Source: Thermococcus celer Vu 13 = JCM 8558
Lineage (GTDB): Archaea > Methanobacteriota_B > Thermococci > Thermococcales > Thermococcaceae
Assembly: GCF_002214365.1 (NCBI RefSeq)
Contig: NZ_CP014854.1
Coordinates: forward strand, 620,001 to 684,000
Length of the DNA: 64,000 nt
Direction of reading: 5' to 3'
The position numbers were made by a program, and so were the translations under genes. The notes under the pieces were generated by a model. That model saw only the letters and a program-made list of their open reading frames with translations, made no database searches and was not told the DNA's origin. Below, piece after piece: positions 42,975 through 51,155 of this stretch (its first letter is position 1; each line of letters opens with the position of its first letter).

Positions 42975-43739
42975 TCAGTCTATCGTCGCCTTCCTGAACT
43001 CCAGGGCCGCGATTCCTGCGAAGAGCGCGGCCAGACCCGCGAGCACCAGCCAGTCCGTTGCGAGTCCGAAGGTGGGCTCGACCCCGGCCAGGTAGTGGCG
43101 CGAGGCGTCCACGGCGTAGGTTAGCGGGTTCACCTCGGCCAGCCACTGCATCCAGTTGGGCATCGTCTTCACGGGGTAGAAGGCGCCGCTGAGGAAGGTC
43201 ATGGGGAGCATCAGCATGGTCACCACCATCTGGAAGCCCTCCATGCTCGTCATCCTGAGCGCTATCGCGACGCCCATTGCCGCTATCGCGACCCCTACGA
43301 GGAAGCTCAGCCCGAGCACGGGGATGACCCCCGCCACTTTGAGGTCCGCCAGGAGGAAACTGAGCGCGAGTATGATGACGCCCTGTATCATGGCCATTAG
43401 CGCTCCCCCCGTGATCCTGCCGAGTATGGCCTCTACCCTGCTGGCGGGGGCGACTAAGATCTCCTTCAGGAAGCCGAACTGCTTGTCCCATATCAGGGTT
43501 ATCCCCTGCATGAAGCTCATGGTGAAGACCGTCATGGCTACCACGCCGGGCACGAGGTAGGTCATGTAGTCAACGCCCCCGAACAACCGTGACGCGAAGG
43601 GGTTGTTGAAGACCCCGCCCCAGCCCTTTCCGAAGAAGATGAGCCAGATCAGCGGGTTGATTAAAGTGCCCGCGACCCTCGAGCGGGAGCGGGAAAAGCG
43701 CTTCAGCTCGCGGTATATCATCGTGAGGAAAACTTTCAT
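42975..43739 (-). CDS. ABC-2 type transporter permease
   Basis: A 254-residue membrane protein with six helices of the ABC-2 (DrrB/NodJ-like) exporter family: RVAGTLINPLIWLIFFGKG, LVPGVVAMTVFTMSFMQGI with the family W-D-K-x-x-G segment (IWDKQFGFLKEILVAPAS) and MLPMTFLSGAFYPVKTMP. It pairs with the ATPase encoded four bases upstream to export drugs, lipids or polysaccharide. GAGGTGATACC supports ATG 43739. Part of a padR-ATPase-permease operon. Confidence 0.92.
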   Translation of the reverse strand: MKVFLTMIYRELKRFSRSRSRVAGTLINPLIWLIFFGKGWGGVFNNPFASRLFGGVDYMTYLVPGVVAMTVFTMSFMQGITLIWDKQFGFLKEILVAPASRVEAILGRITGGALMAMIQGVIILALSFLLADLKVAGVIPVLGLSFLVGVAIAAMGVAIALRMTSMEGFQMVVTMLMLPMTFLSGAFYPVKTMPNWMQWLAEVNPLTYAVDASRHYLAGVEPTFGLATDWLVLAGLAALFAGIAALEFRKATID

Positions 43740-43743
43740 GGTA

Positions 43744-44724
43744 TCACCTCCTCCTCGACCTCATTATCATCCTCATCACGTTCTGCTCTCCTCCATCCTC
43801 CCTGATCTCCCTGCCAGTCAGGTGGAGGAAGACGTCGTTCAGCGTCGGCCGGTGGTAGGTCACCTCGAGGATCCTCACCCCACTCCCGCTTGCGAGCTCG
43901 AAGAGCCTCGGCAGTGCTTCGGCGGCGTTCTCCACGTCGAACCTAACCCGCCCGTCCGGGAGCACCTTGCATCCCCTGATGAAATCCCCCTTGAGGCATC
44001 TGAGCTCTTCCCTGCCCTCGAGCTTCAGGTAGACGACCTCGTTCCCAACGAGCCTCTTCAGCTCCTCGGCCGTGCCCTCCGCTATTATCCTGCCGTGGTC
44101 GATTATCGCTATCCTGTCGGCGAGCCCCTCGGCCTCGTCCATGTAGTGGGTGGTGAGGAATATCGTCATGTTGTGCTCCTCCTTCATGGCCCGGATGTAG
44201 TCCCATATGTGGGCCCTCGTCTGGGGGTCGAGGCCTATCGTCGGCTCGTCGAGGAAGAGCACCTCGGGCTCGTGGAGGAGCGATCTGGCTATCTCGAGCC
44301 GCCTCTGCATCCCGCCCGAGAAGAACTTCACCTGCCTGTCCCTGAACTCCCAGAGCTCCACGAACCTTAGCAGACGCTCTATCTTCTCCCTCAGTTCGTT
44401 TCCGCTCAACCCGTATATCCTGCCGTGGATGAGCATGTTCTCGTAGGCGGTGAGCTCCCGGTCGACGCTCGGGTCCTGAAAGACTATCCCTATCTTCCTC
44501 CTCACCGCCATGGGCTCCTCAACGACGTCGTGACCCGCAACGACGGCCTTACCCGCGGTCGGCTTTAGGAGGGTCGTGAGGACGTGGACGGTCGTGGTCT
44601 TCCCGGCCCCGTTGGGCCCGAGGAAGGCGAATATCTCCCCCTTCTTAACGCTGAAGGATACGCCCCTAACGGCCTCGAAATCGCCGTACTTCTTAACGAG
44701 GTTCTCGACCTCTATAGCCTCCAT
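43744..44724 (-). CDS. ABC-2 exporter ATP-binding protein (DrrA-like)
   Basis: A 326-residue ATPase. Walker A GPNGAGKTTT near 38-47, Q-loop VFQDPSVDRELTAYENM, signature FSGGMQRRLEIA, Walker B EVLFLDEPTIGLDP and H-loop LTTHYMDEAE are intact; the C-terminal 80 residues form the DrrA-type extension. The GVFQD...VDRELT pattern is usual in drug-resistance exporters such as daunorubicin DrrA, but the cargo here is unknown. GGGGGTGAG supports ATG 44724. The preceding padR gene ends two bases upstream. Confidence 0.92.
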   Translation of the reverse strand: MEAIEVENLVKKYGDFEAVRGVSFSVKKGEIFAFLGPNGAGKTTTVHVLTTLLKPTAGKAVVAGHDVVEEPMAVRRKIGIVFQDPSVDRELTAYENMLIHGRIYGLSGNELREKIERLLRFVELWEFRDRQVKFFSGGMQRRLEIARSLLHEPEVLFLDEPTIGLDPQTRAHIWDYIRAMKEEHNMTIFLTTHYMDEAEGLADRIAIIDHGRIIAEGTAEELKRLVGNEVVYLKLEGREELRCLKGDFIRGCKVLPDGRVRFDVENAAEALPRLFELASGSGVRILEVTYHRPTLNDVFLHLTGREIREDGGEQNVMRMIMRSRRR

Positions 44725-44725
44725 C

Positions 44726-45175
44726 TCACTCACCCCCGAGGAGAATCAGGCGTAGCTCCCTGGCGCAGTCCCTGAACAGGCCCCTAATCTTCTCTCTCTG
44801 CTCCCCGCTCAGTTCATCTATCGACTCGAAGAGCTCCTTAAAGGCGGACTTGAGCTCATCCCCGCCGAGCTCGAGGAAAATCCTGTAGGCCCTCATCCTG
44901 CGTTTAGCCTCCTCAAGCTCCTCCGAGTGCTCCTCGAGGTACCTCTCCCCTTTTTCGGTGATGATGTACGTCTTCTTCTCCTTCCTGCCCTTTTCCGCTA
45001 TCTCGATGAGGCCGCTCCTCCTCAGGGAGGCAAGGAGGGGATAGATCGTTCCGGCGCTGAGTTTTACCCCGTACCTCTTCTCCAGTTCCTCCATTATGCC
45101 GTAGCCGTGCTTCGGCTCGTGGAGGAGCTCGAGCACGAGAACCTTCATGTAACCCCTGAAGCTTGGACGCTCCAT
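44726..45175 (-). CDS. PadR family transcription regulator
   Basis: A 149-residue repressor-type protein. The winged helix (about 5-75) shows the family sequence KVLVLELLHEPKHGYGIMEEL, LSAGTIYPLLASLRRSGLI and KTYIITEKGERYLEE; a C-terminal helical dimerisation part with a likely coiled coil follows. GGTGA before ATG 45175 selects this start; the frame extends 20 codons further across the promoter but is not used. It heads the exporter operon, and a palindrome sits between its TATA box and start, so it likely represses its own operon. Confidence 0.92.
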   Translation of the reverse strand: MERPSFRGYMKVLVLELLHEPKHGYGIMEELEKRYGVKLSAGTIYPLLASLRRSGLIEIAEKGRKEKKTYIITEKGERYLEEHSEELEEAKRRMRAYRIFLELGGDELKSAFKELFESIDELSGEQREKIRGLFRDCARELRLILLGGE

Positions 45176-45188
45176 TTCTTTCACCGAT

Positions 45189-45202
45189 ATATCGTTCGAT
45201 AT
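45189..45202. promoter_or_regulatory. Palindromic operator candidate before padR
   Basis: ATATCG-TT-CGATAT has perfect six-base arms and is flanked by partial extensions (CGATATATCG and ATATGTTAT). On the minus strand the TATA box (GGTTTATAAG, about 45210-45219) lies just upstream, so the palindrome covers the transcription start region, the right place for a repressor. Binding by the PadR protein is inference. Confidence 0.6.
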
Positions 45203-45246
45203 GTTATCCTTATAAACCTTGCCCACGAAGGTCATGGGGTGGTGGA

Positions 45247-45678
45247 ATGAGGCTTATTCTCAGGCCCCTCTTCGAGGCCGAACTACCGGCGGACTTCGAC
45301 GAGGTGGTGAGGAGCAAGCTCATCGGAAGGGAAGTCGAAACCGGTCAGGAAATCGAGATCGACCTCCTCGGAAGGCCCCTTCGCTTCAGGGTTATTCTCG
45401 CCGAGCCGTCGCCCCTAAAAGTCAAAAAGGGCACGAAGATAGAGTTCTCGACCGGAAGCATGGAGGTCATAGACTTCGAGTTCGATGAGCCGGTTAGGGA
45501 CGTGGTTCCCTTCGATATGGGCTTCGTCATCGTGCTCGATAGAAAGGTTCTGATTTTGAACCGGAACGGGCAAAAGATTTATAGCGATGAGTTCGAGGAC
45601 CTTAACGGAGTTAGGGTTTCCAAAGATGCAGTGGTGATAATCCATGGGGAAGGGAAGATCAGGATCGTTAAGCCTTGA
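45247..45678 (+). CDS. Conserved archaeal protein of unknown function (DUF6849-like)
   Basis: A 143-residue protein (MRLILRPLFEAELPADFDEV...). It has a beta-rich structure: IGREVETGQEIEIDLLGRPLRFRVILAEPSPLKVKKGTKIEF recalls the double-psi barrel N-domain of AAA proteins, followed by strands ending in VVIIHGEGKIRIV. I recall similar short Thermococcales proteins without assigned role; the DUF number is from memory. GGTGG supports ATG 45247. Its last 35 bases overlap the nth gene, so the two are likely co-translated. Confidence 0.65.
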   Translation: MRLILRPLFEAELPADFDEVVRSKLIGREVETGQEIEIDLLGRPLRFRVILAEPSPLKVKKGTKIEFSTGSMEVIDFEFDEPVRDVVPFDMGFVIVLDRKVLILNRNGQKIYSDEFEDLNGVRVSKDAVVIIHGEGKIRIVKP

Positions 45679-46378
45679 GGGGTTCCCCTTTGAGGAGAGC
45701 TGGGAGGAGAAGAGGAAACGCGCGGAGAGAATCGTCGAAATTCTGATGGAGACCTACCCGAGGGAGAGACTCCTCATAGGAGATCCGTACAGAACGCTGG
45801 TGCACTGCATAATCTCGCAGAGGATGAGGGACGAGGTAACCTACAGGGTCTGGAGGGAGCTCTTCGAGAGGTACGGGGACATGAGGAGAATAGCGGAAAC
45901 GCCCGTGGATGAGATGCGTGAGTTCCTCAGGAAGAGGGGGGTCGGCCTCTGGAAGACCAAGGGCGAGTGGATAGTCAAAGCCTCCAAGATGATCCTCGAG
46001 AGGTACGGGGGAAAGGTCCCCGACGATATAAGCGAGCTCATGAAACTGCCGGGCATCGGTAGGAAGTGCGCCAACATAGTCCTGGCCTACGGCTTCGGGA
46101 GGCAGGCGATCCCGGTTGACACCCACGTGAACAGGATAAGCAAGCGCCTCGGACTGGCCCCGCCGAGGGTTCAACCCGAGAGGGTCGAGGAGTACCTTAT
46201 GGAGCTGATCCCGAGGGACAAGTGGATATACGTGAACCACGCGATGGTGGACCACGGGAAGACGATATGCAGACCGATAAGCCCGAGGTGCGACTCCTGC
46301 CCGCTGAGGGAGCTCTGCCCATACGCGAAGGGCCTGGTGACGGACGGGGATATAAAGGGAAACTCCAAGAACCCGTGA
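45644..46378 (+). CDS. nth: Endonuclease III (DNA glycosylase/AP lyase)
   Basis: Base-excision repair enzyme, 244 residues, that removes oxidised pyrimidines and cuts the abasic site. The helix-hairpin-helix LPGIGRKCANIVL carries the catalytic Lys, and PVDTHVNRISKRLG carries the catalytic Asp. A [4Fe-4S] cluster motif Cys-X6-Cys-X2-Cys-X5-Cys is complete near the C-terminus (CRPISPRCDSCPLRELC). Residues 1-20 form an extra N-terminus; the start at ATG 45644 lies inside the preceding gene after GGTGATAATCC. A later start is possible. Intact. Confidence 0.93.
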   Translation: MGKGRSGSLSLEGFPFEESWEEKRKRAERIVEILMETYPRERLLIGDPYRTLVHCIISQRMRDEVTYRVWRELFERYGDMRRIAETPVDEMREFLRKRGVGLWKTKGEWIVKASKMILERYGGKVPDDISELMKLPGIGRKCANIVLAYGFGRQAIPVDTHVNRISKRLGLAPPRVQPERVEEYLMELIPRDKWIYVNHAMVDHGKTICRPISPRCDSCPLRELCPYAKGLVTDGDIKGNSKNP

Positions 46379-46957
46379 TCACTCCTCCTCTTCCACTTCC
46401 TCGCCCGCGAGTTCCCTCAGCCTGTCGAGGTCGGAGCCGACCGCTATCAGAACGTCGCCCTCCATTATCCTGTCGTCCTTGCCGGGGTTGTAGATGTACC
46501 TCTTCCCGCGCTTTATCGCCAGTATCCTCGTCCCGATCTTGCTCGGGAGCTTGAGCTGGGCGAGGGTTTTGCCGTGAAGGACGGAGCCGGGGTGAACCGT
46601 CACCCTCCCGAGTTCCTCCTCCGTGTCCTCCATTATCCTCCGGATTATCGGGTGGGGCTCGACGTCCCTCAGCACGAGGTCGGATATCTTGTAGGCGGCG
46701 TCGCTTATCTGCTCGTTTATCTCGGCCATGTCTATGACGCTGAGGAGCTTCAGCGGATCCTCCTCCTTCTTGGCGAGCCGGAGGGCCAGCTTCTTGACCT
46801 TGAGCGTCAGGTCGTCCATGCGCTCCTCAAGGATGTAAACCTCCTCGGCTATGTCCTCGCTGTTGTACATGACCGAGGAGAAGGCCAGGTCGACCATGAG
46901 GGAAGAGAGGTCCTTCATCTCTATGAGGCAGTTCCTTATCTCCTCAAGCTCGTCCAT
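46379..46957 (-). CDS. PhoU-like plus TrkA-C domain protein (second copy)
   Basis: A 192-residue cytoplasmic protein: helical PhoU-like part (1-105: LIEMKDLSSLMVDLAFSSVMYNSEDIAEEVYILEERM) followed by a TrkA-C/RCK_C domain (about 110-185: VTVHPGSVLHGKTLAQLKLPSKIGTRILAIKRGKRYIYNPGKDDRIMEGDVLIAVG). Such proteins are thought to gate cation transporters and RCK_C domains can bind nucleotides such as cyclic di-AMP. ATG 46957 follows GGTGATGGG inside the end of the upstream paralogue (14-base overlap). Both are divergent from an MgtE-like transporter gene, their probable partner. Confidence 0.85.
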   Translation of the reverse strand: MDELEEIRNCLIEMKDLSSLMVDLAFSSVMYNSEDIAEEVYILEERMDDLTLKVKKLALRLAKKEEDPLKLLSVIDMAEINEQISDAAYKISDLVLRDVEPHPIIRRIMEDTEEELGRVTVHPGSVLHGKTLAQLKLPSKIGTRILAIKRGKRYIYNPGKDDRIMEGDVLIAVGSDLDRLRELAGEEVEEEE

Positions 46958-47558
46958 CGCCCATCACCTTGATGTTGCCCCTCGCTATCTCCTTGAGGTA
47001 GTTTATAGAGGTGTCCGTGCCCCTTCCAATGAGAACGTCCCCGGGGAATATCTTGAAGTCCCCGTCGGGGTTGAATATCCAGCGCTTGCCCCGCCTGACG
47101 GCCACTATCCAGACGCCGGTGTTGGTGGCGAGGTCGAGCTCCTCCAGGGTCCTGCCCACGAGTATTGAGTCGGCGGAGACGTATATCTTGCCTATTATCT
47201 CCTCGCTCCCCAGTATTGCCTCCGTGATGACGGGGTGGAGTTGGACCCCCTCGAGAACCATCTTGGCGAGGTCGGCCGCGGCGTTGGACATGTCGTCTAT
47301 AGCGTGGGCCATGTGGAGGATGGACGTTATCTGCTCCGCCTCCCTCGGACTTCTGGCCGCCAGAACCGCGTGGACCATGAGGTGGTAGTTCAGCAGGTCG
47401 AGGTACTCTTCCAGCTCCAGAACCTCCTCCGCCATCTCCTCCTCGTTGAAGAGCAGCGAGGAGTAGGCCAGGTCAACCATCAGTTCGGCGGTGTTCTTCA
47501 TCTCAACGAAGATGTCCTTAACGTTCCTGGGAACCTCTATTTCGTCCCACTCTTCCAC
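46944..47558 (-). CDS. PhoU-like plus TrkA-C domain protein (first copy)
   Basis: A 204-residue paralogue of the downstream gene with the same order: PhoU-like helices (about 10-115: DIFVEMKNTAELMVDLAYSSLLFNEEEMAEEVLELEEYL) and TrkA-C domain (about 120-195: IYVSADSILVGRTLEELDLATNTGVWIVAVRRGKRWIFNPDGDFKIFPGDVLIGRG). It uses a GTG start (47558) preceded by GGTGAG. The two overlap by 14 bases and probably form a hetero-oligomer. The region up to the transporter gene (about 105 bases) holds both promoters. Confidence 0.85.
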   Translation of the reverse strand: MEEWDEIEVPRNVKDIFVEMKNTAELMVDLAYSSLLFNEEEMAEEVLELEEYLDLLNYHLMVHAVLAARSPREAEQITSILHMAHAIDDMSNAAADLAKMVLEGVQLHPVITEAILGSEEIIGKIYVSADSILVGRTLEELDLATNTGVWIVAVRRGKRWIFNPDGDFKIFPGDVLIGRGTDTSINYLKEIARGNIKVMGDGRA

Positions 47559-47664
47559 CCGACTCTCACCGGGGAGAGATGGTAGGGAAATCTTATTTAA
47601 CTTTTGCTCGAAAGGTTTAATACCACCCTGACGAACATCCCCGGGGTGAAACGCATGGAGAGTG

Positions 47665-48840
47665 ATGGCGGTGACGGTTCAGGGGTTCAAGGAGCGGGTG
47701 AAACACGCCTACAGGGTCTCACTGCCGTCCCTGATAACCTCCCTGGTCATCGGCTTCTTCGGCGGCACCTTTCTGGGTAAGTACCTCGACATGATAAGAA
47801 GGGATTACCCCGGTCTCCTCGTGATTCTGCCGGGCATGATGGGCCTCCGCGGGAACGTCTTCGGTTCGATGGCCTCCCGCTTCTCCACGATGCTCTACCT
47901 CGGTGACCTCGAGCCCTCCCTGAGGGAGAAGAAGGTCCTGAAGCACATAGTCATCGCCATGATGCTCTCCCTCATCCCCGTGACGATCCTCTGGGCCATC
48001 GGAATTGTGAGCGGGATAAAGTACCATGCCCCCGAGATACTCCTCATAGTCATTGGCTCAACGATCCTCGTCTCCCTCATCCTCGGTTACTTCACGGGTT
48101 TCGTGACGATATTCGCCTTCCGGAGGGAGGTTGACCCCGACAGCATGGCCGCCCCCCTCGTGGCCTCCATGGGGGACCTTCTGACGGTTCCTTTTCTCGT
48201 GTCGTTCATTCTCCTGCTGGAGAGGTCAAGGGGCATGTTCTGGGCCGGAAACGCGGCCATTATCTCACTGTTCGTCTTCCTGATCTCCGTTTCGAGGGTT
48301 AGAACGTCAGAGGTTCTGCAATTCAAGGATTTATTCACCACGGTGACGGGCCTGGCCCTCCTCTCGCTGGTATCCGGCTTCACCCTCCAGCGCTTCAGCG
48401 GGCTGATAAGCGCCTCGGTACTCCTCGGGTTCGCTTACCCCTCGGTCCTGAGCTCCTTCGGAAACTACGGCTCGATAATGGCGGCCAAGACCTCGACGGC
48501 GCTCCACCTCGGTGAGATTGAAGGGTACTTCTCGAGGAACCCCTTCACGGAGATGGCATCGCTCTTCCTGACGGCCCCCATAGTGGGCGTCCTGATAAAC
48601 CTCTTCGGTGTCGCGGTGGTCTACCTGGTTTCGGGCCTAAAGATAGGGTTGTCGTATCCACTAATCCTCAGCTACCCTTTCATGGCGCTCTTCATAATGC
48701 TCTACTCCTACACGATATCCTACTTCCTCTTCAGGTGGAACATCGACCCGGACAGCGTTGCCATCCCCCTCATCTCGAACAACAGCGACATATTCGGAAC
48801 CATCTACGTTGTCTTGATAGCGAAGATGATGGTGGGTTGA
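47665..48840 (+). CDS. MgtE/SLC41-like divalent cation transporter, two fused domains
   Basis: A 391-residue membrane protein with about ten helices in two MgtE-type repeats. First: LPGMMGLRGNVFGSMASRFSTMLYLG and REVDPDSMAAPLVASMGDLLTVPF; second: GSIMAAKTSTALHLGE and NIDPDSVAIPLISNNSDIFG. The conserved Asp-Pro-Asp motifs and N/D near the helix ends mark the ion path. It lacks the cytoplasmic N and CBS domains of bacterial MgtE, so gating may depend on the divergent PhoU/TrkA-C proteins. GGAGAGTG precedes ATG 47665; the exact start is not certain. Probably transports Mg2+. Confidence 0.87.
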   Translation: MAVTVQGFKERVKHAYRVSLPSLITSLVIGFFGGTFLGKYLDMIRRDYPGLLVILPGMMGLRGNVFGSMASRFSTMLYLGDLEPSLREKKVLKHIVIAMMLSLIPVTILWAIGIVSGIKYHAPEILLIVIGSTILVSLILGYFTGFVTIFAFRREVDPDSMAAPLVASMGDLLTVPFLVSFILLLERSRGMFWAGNAAIISLFVFLISVSRVRTSEVLQFKDLFTTVTGLALLSLVSGFTLQRFSGLISASVLLGFAYPSVLSSFGNYGSIMAAKTSTALHLGEIEGYFSRNPFTEMASLFLTAPIVGVLINLFGVAVVYLVSGLKIGLSYPLILSYPFMALFIMLYSYTISYFLFRWNIDPDSVAIPLISNNSDIFGTIYVVLIAKMMVG

Positions 48841-48841
48841 G

Positions 48842-49612
48842 ATGCTGGGCCTCTCCATGACGGCCTACCGCAGAAAAGACCTCGGGAACTTCGAGCGGTG
48901 GGTTGAAGAAGTCAAGGGAGCGGGATTCGACTTCGTGGAGGTGGTGAGCGAGTGGCCCCACTATTTGACCCGGGAGACCGCGAAACTCTTTGGTGAGGTG
49001 GTGGATTCGTACAAAATGGAACTAACGGTTCACGCCCCCTTCAGCGACCTCAACGTGGCCTCCTTCAACGAGAGGGTAAGGGAGATCTCCCTTCAGATAA
49101 TCCGGGAAACCCTCGAGCTGGCGGCGAAGATTGGGGCGAACCCCGTCACGGTTCACCCCGGCCACTGCTCGCCCCATAGCGTAAGGAACAGGGAGAAATA
49201 CCTCGAGATCCACCGGGAGTCCCTGGGGAAGATGGCCCGCTGGAGCGAGGAGTACGGGGTGAGAGTGGGTGTCGAGAACATGCCCAGCTTTCCGATCCTG
49301 GACGCCCAGACCTGCGAGAGGCTCCGGGAGCTGGTGGAGGGGATTGGGATAGGCGTAACCTTCGACGTCGGCCATCTAAACACCACAACGGGAAACTTCG
49401 GGAGGTTCCTGGAGGTTTTTAAGGGCAGGATAGTTCACGTCCACCTCCACGACAACCACGGGGAGCGGGACGAACACGGGGCACCCGGAGAGGGAACGGT
49501 TCCGTGGGGGGAGGTGCTCCCAAAACTTCCGAAGGTGAAGTGGGCCCTCGAGGTTAACGACATCGAAGCCGCCCGGAGGGGCCTCGAATTTTTGAGAAAG
49601 CTACACCGGTGA
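48842..49612 (+). CDS. Sugar phosphate isomerase/AP endonuclease family 2 TIM-barrel protein
   Basis: A 256-residue cytoplasmic protein of the xylose-isomerase-like TIM barrel group. Metal-site motifs are present: ELTVHAPFSDLNVAS, VTVHPGHCS, VGVENMPS with Glu, TFDVGHLNT (Asp, His), IVHVHLHDNHG and a final ALEVND. Either epimerase/isomerase or nuclease IV-like activity fits; the family call is solid, the substrate is not. The start comes one base after the stop of the transporter gene, so they are one transcript. Confidence 0.85.
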   Translation: MLGLSMTAYRRKDLGNFERWVEEVKGAGFDFVEVVSEWPHYLTRETAKLFGEVVDSYKMELTVHAPFSDLNVASFNERVREISLQIIRETLELAAKIGANPVTVHPGHCSPHSVRNREKYLEIHRESLGKMARWSEEYGVRVGVENMPSFPILDAQTCERLRELVEGIGIGVTFDVGHLNTTTGNFGRFLEVFKGRIVHVHLHDNHGERDEHGAPGEGTVPWGEVLPKLPKVKWALEVNDIEAARRGLEFLRKLHR

Positions 49613-49710
49613 ACTTTTAAGTTCAGCGGCGTCCAGTTTTTACAAAGCGCAACCCTTTTATACATCCGGGCTGAAGTTTCTACGAGAGCACTTTCTGCGG
49701 AGGGATAACA

Positions 49711-51129
49711 ATGGGGAAGAGTATAGTCGAGGAGATGAGGCCCTTCTTCAACCCTAAGGCGGTGGCTATCATCGGCGCAACCAACAAGAAGGGCAAGGTT
49801 GGAAACGTCATCTTCGAGAACTTCAGGATGAACAAAGAGAGGGGAATCTTCAAGGGCAACGTTTACCCCGTGAACCCCAAACTCGACGAGATAGAGGGCT
49901 ATAAAGTCTATCACAGCGTTAAAGAGCTTCCCGATGACACCGATCTGGCGGTGATATCGATTCCCGCGCCCTTCGTGCCGGCCACGATGAGGGACATCGC
50001 GGAGAAGGGAATAAAGTCCGTCGTGATAATCACCGGTGGTTTCGGTGAACTCGGTGAGGAGGGCAAGAAGCTGGAGCGGGAGATACTCAGGATAGCCCGC
50101 GAGAACGGGATAAGGGTAATCGGTCCCAACTGCGTTGGCGTCTACGTTCCGGATACGGGCGTTGATACGGTCTTCCTGCCCGAGAGCAAGATGGACCGTC
50201 CAAAGAGCGGGCCCATAGCCTTCGTCAGCCAGAGCGGAGCCTTTGCGGCGGCCATGCTCGACTGGGCGGCCATGGCGGAGATAGGTATAGGGAAGATGGT
50301 CAGCTACGGCAACAAGATAGACGTCGACGACGCCGACCTCATGGACTACTTCATCCAGGACGATAGCATAAACGTCGTCACCTTCTACATAGAGGGCGTC
50401 AACGACGGAAGGAAGTTCATGGAGGCCGCAAAAAGGATAACCAGGGTTAAGCCGGTCATCGCTTTGAAGAGCGGAAGGACGGAGTACGGCGCCAAGGCCG
50501 CGTCGAGCCACACGGGTTCGCTCGCGGGTGCGGACACAATCTACGACGCGGTCTTCAAGCAGACCGGGATAATCCGCGCCGAGGACTTCGAGCACATGTT
50601 CGACCTGGCAAAGGCCTTCGCCGCGCTGAAGGACAAGCTCCCAAAGGGCGACAGAATCGGCATAATCACCGACGGCGGTGGAGCTGGCGTCATGGCCAGC
50701 GATGCCGTGGCCAGGTTCGGGCTGAGGATGGCCGACCTCAGCGAGGAGACGCTCAAATTCCTCAGGGAGAGGTTCCCGCCGCACGCGGTTCCAGGAAACC
50801 CGACCGACGTCGTCGGCGACACGGACGCGGAACGCTACCGGGTGGCCCTCGAGGGCTTCGTGAACGACCCGAACGTCGACGCGATAGTCATCATCGTCCT
50901 CTTCCAGGTTCCGCTCCTCGAGGAGGAGAAGATAATCGATATCCTCGCCGATTACCAAAAGAAGAGCGACAAGCCGATAGTAGCGGTCGCAATGGGCGGC
51001 AAGAAGACCGATTACTACGCGAAGATGCTCGAGGCTAAAGGCGTTCCCGTTTATCCAACCCCCGAGAGGGGCGTTCGCGCCATGGCCGGTCTCGTCAGGT
51101 ACGCCGAGTACCTGAGGAGGGGTGACTGA
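49711..51129 (+). CDS. ADP-forming acyl-CoA synthetase, alpha subunit
   Basis: A 472-residue cytoplasmic subunit that makes ATP from acyl-CoA, ADP and phosphate, the terminal energy step of peptide and sugar fermentation in Thermococcales. CoA-binding Rossmann domain at the start (AVAIIGATNKKGKVGN), ligase domain with the phosphorylated His in ASSHTGSLAGAD (near 265), and DGGGAGVMASDA. GGAGGGATAAC supports ATG 49711 and a TATA CTTTTATAC lies near 49655. The beta subunit gene follows 26 bases later. Which acid (acetate, aryl acetate, succinate or others) cannot be told. Confidence 0.92.
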   Translation: MGKSIVEEMRPFFNPKAVAIIGATNKKGKVGNVIFENFRMNKERGIFKGNVYPVNPKLDEIEGYKVYHSVKELPDDTDLAVISIPAPFVPATMRDIAEKGIKSVVIITGGFGELGEEGKKLEREILRIARENGIRVIGPNCVGVYVPDTGVDTVFLPESKMDRPKSGPIAFVSQSGAFAAAMLDWAAMAEIGIGKMVSYGNKIDVDDADLMDYFIQDDSINVVTFYIEGVNDGRKFMEAAKRITRVKPVIALKSGRTEYGAKAASSHTGSLAGADTIYDAVFKQTGIIRAEDFEHMFDLAKAFAALKDKLPKGDRIGIITDGGGAGVMASDAVARFGLRMADLSEETLKFLRERFPPHAVPGNPTDVVGDTDAERYRVALEGFVNDPNVDAIVIIVLFQVPLLEEEKIIDILADYQKKSDKPIVAVAMGGKKTDYYAKMLEAKGVPVYPTPERGVRAMAGLVRYAEYLRRGD

Positions 51130-51155
51130 CACCCCAACTTTTAGGTGGTGGTATC

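Noticed and set aside
49435-51132. 565-codon minus-strand frame
   Set aside because: Antisense to the acyl-CoA synthetase alpha subunit, whose motifs are clear; no independent evidence.
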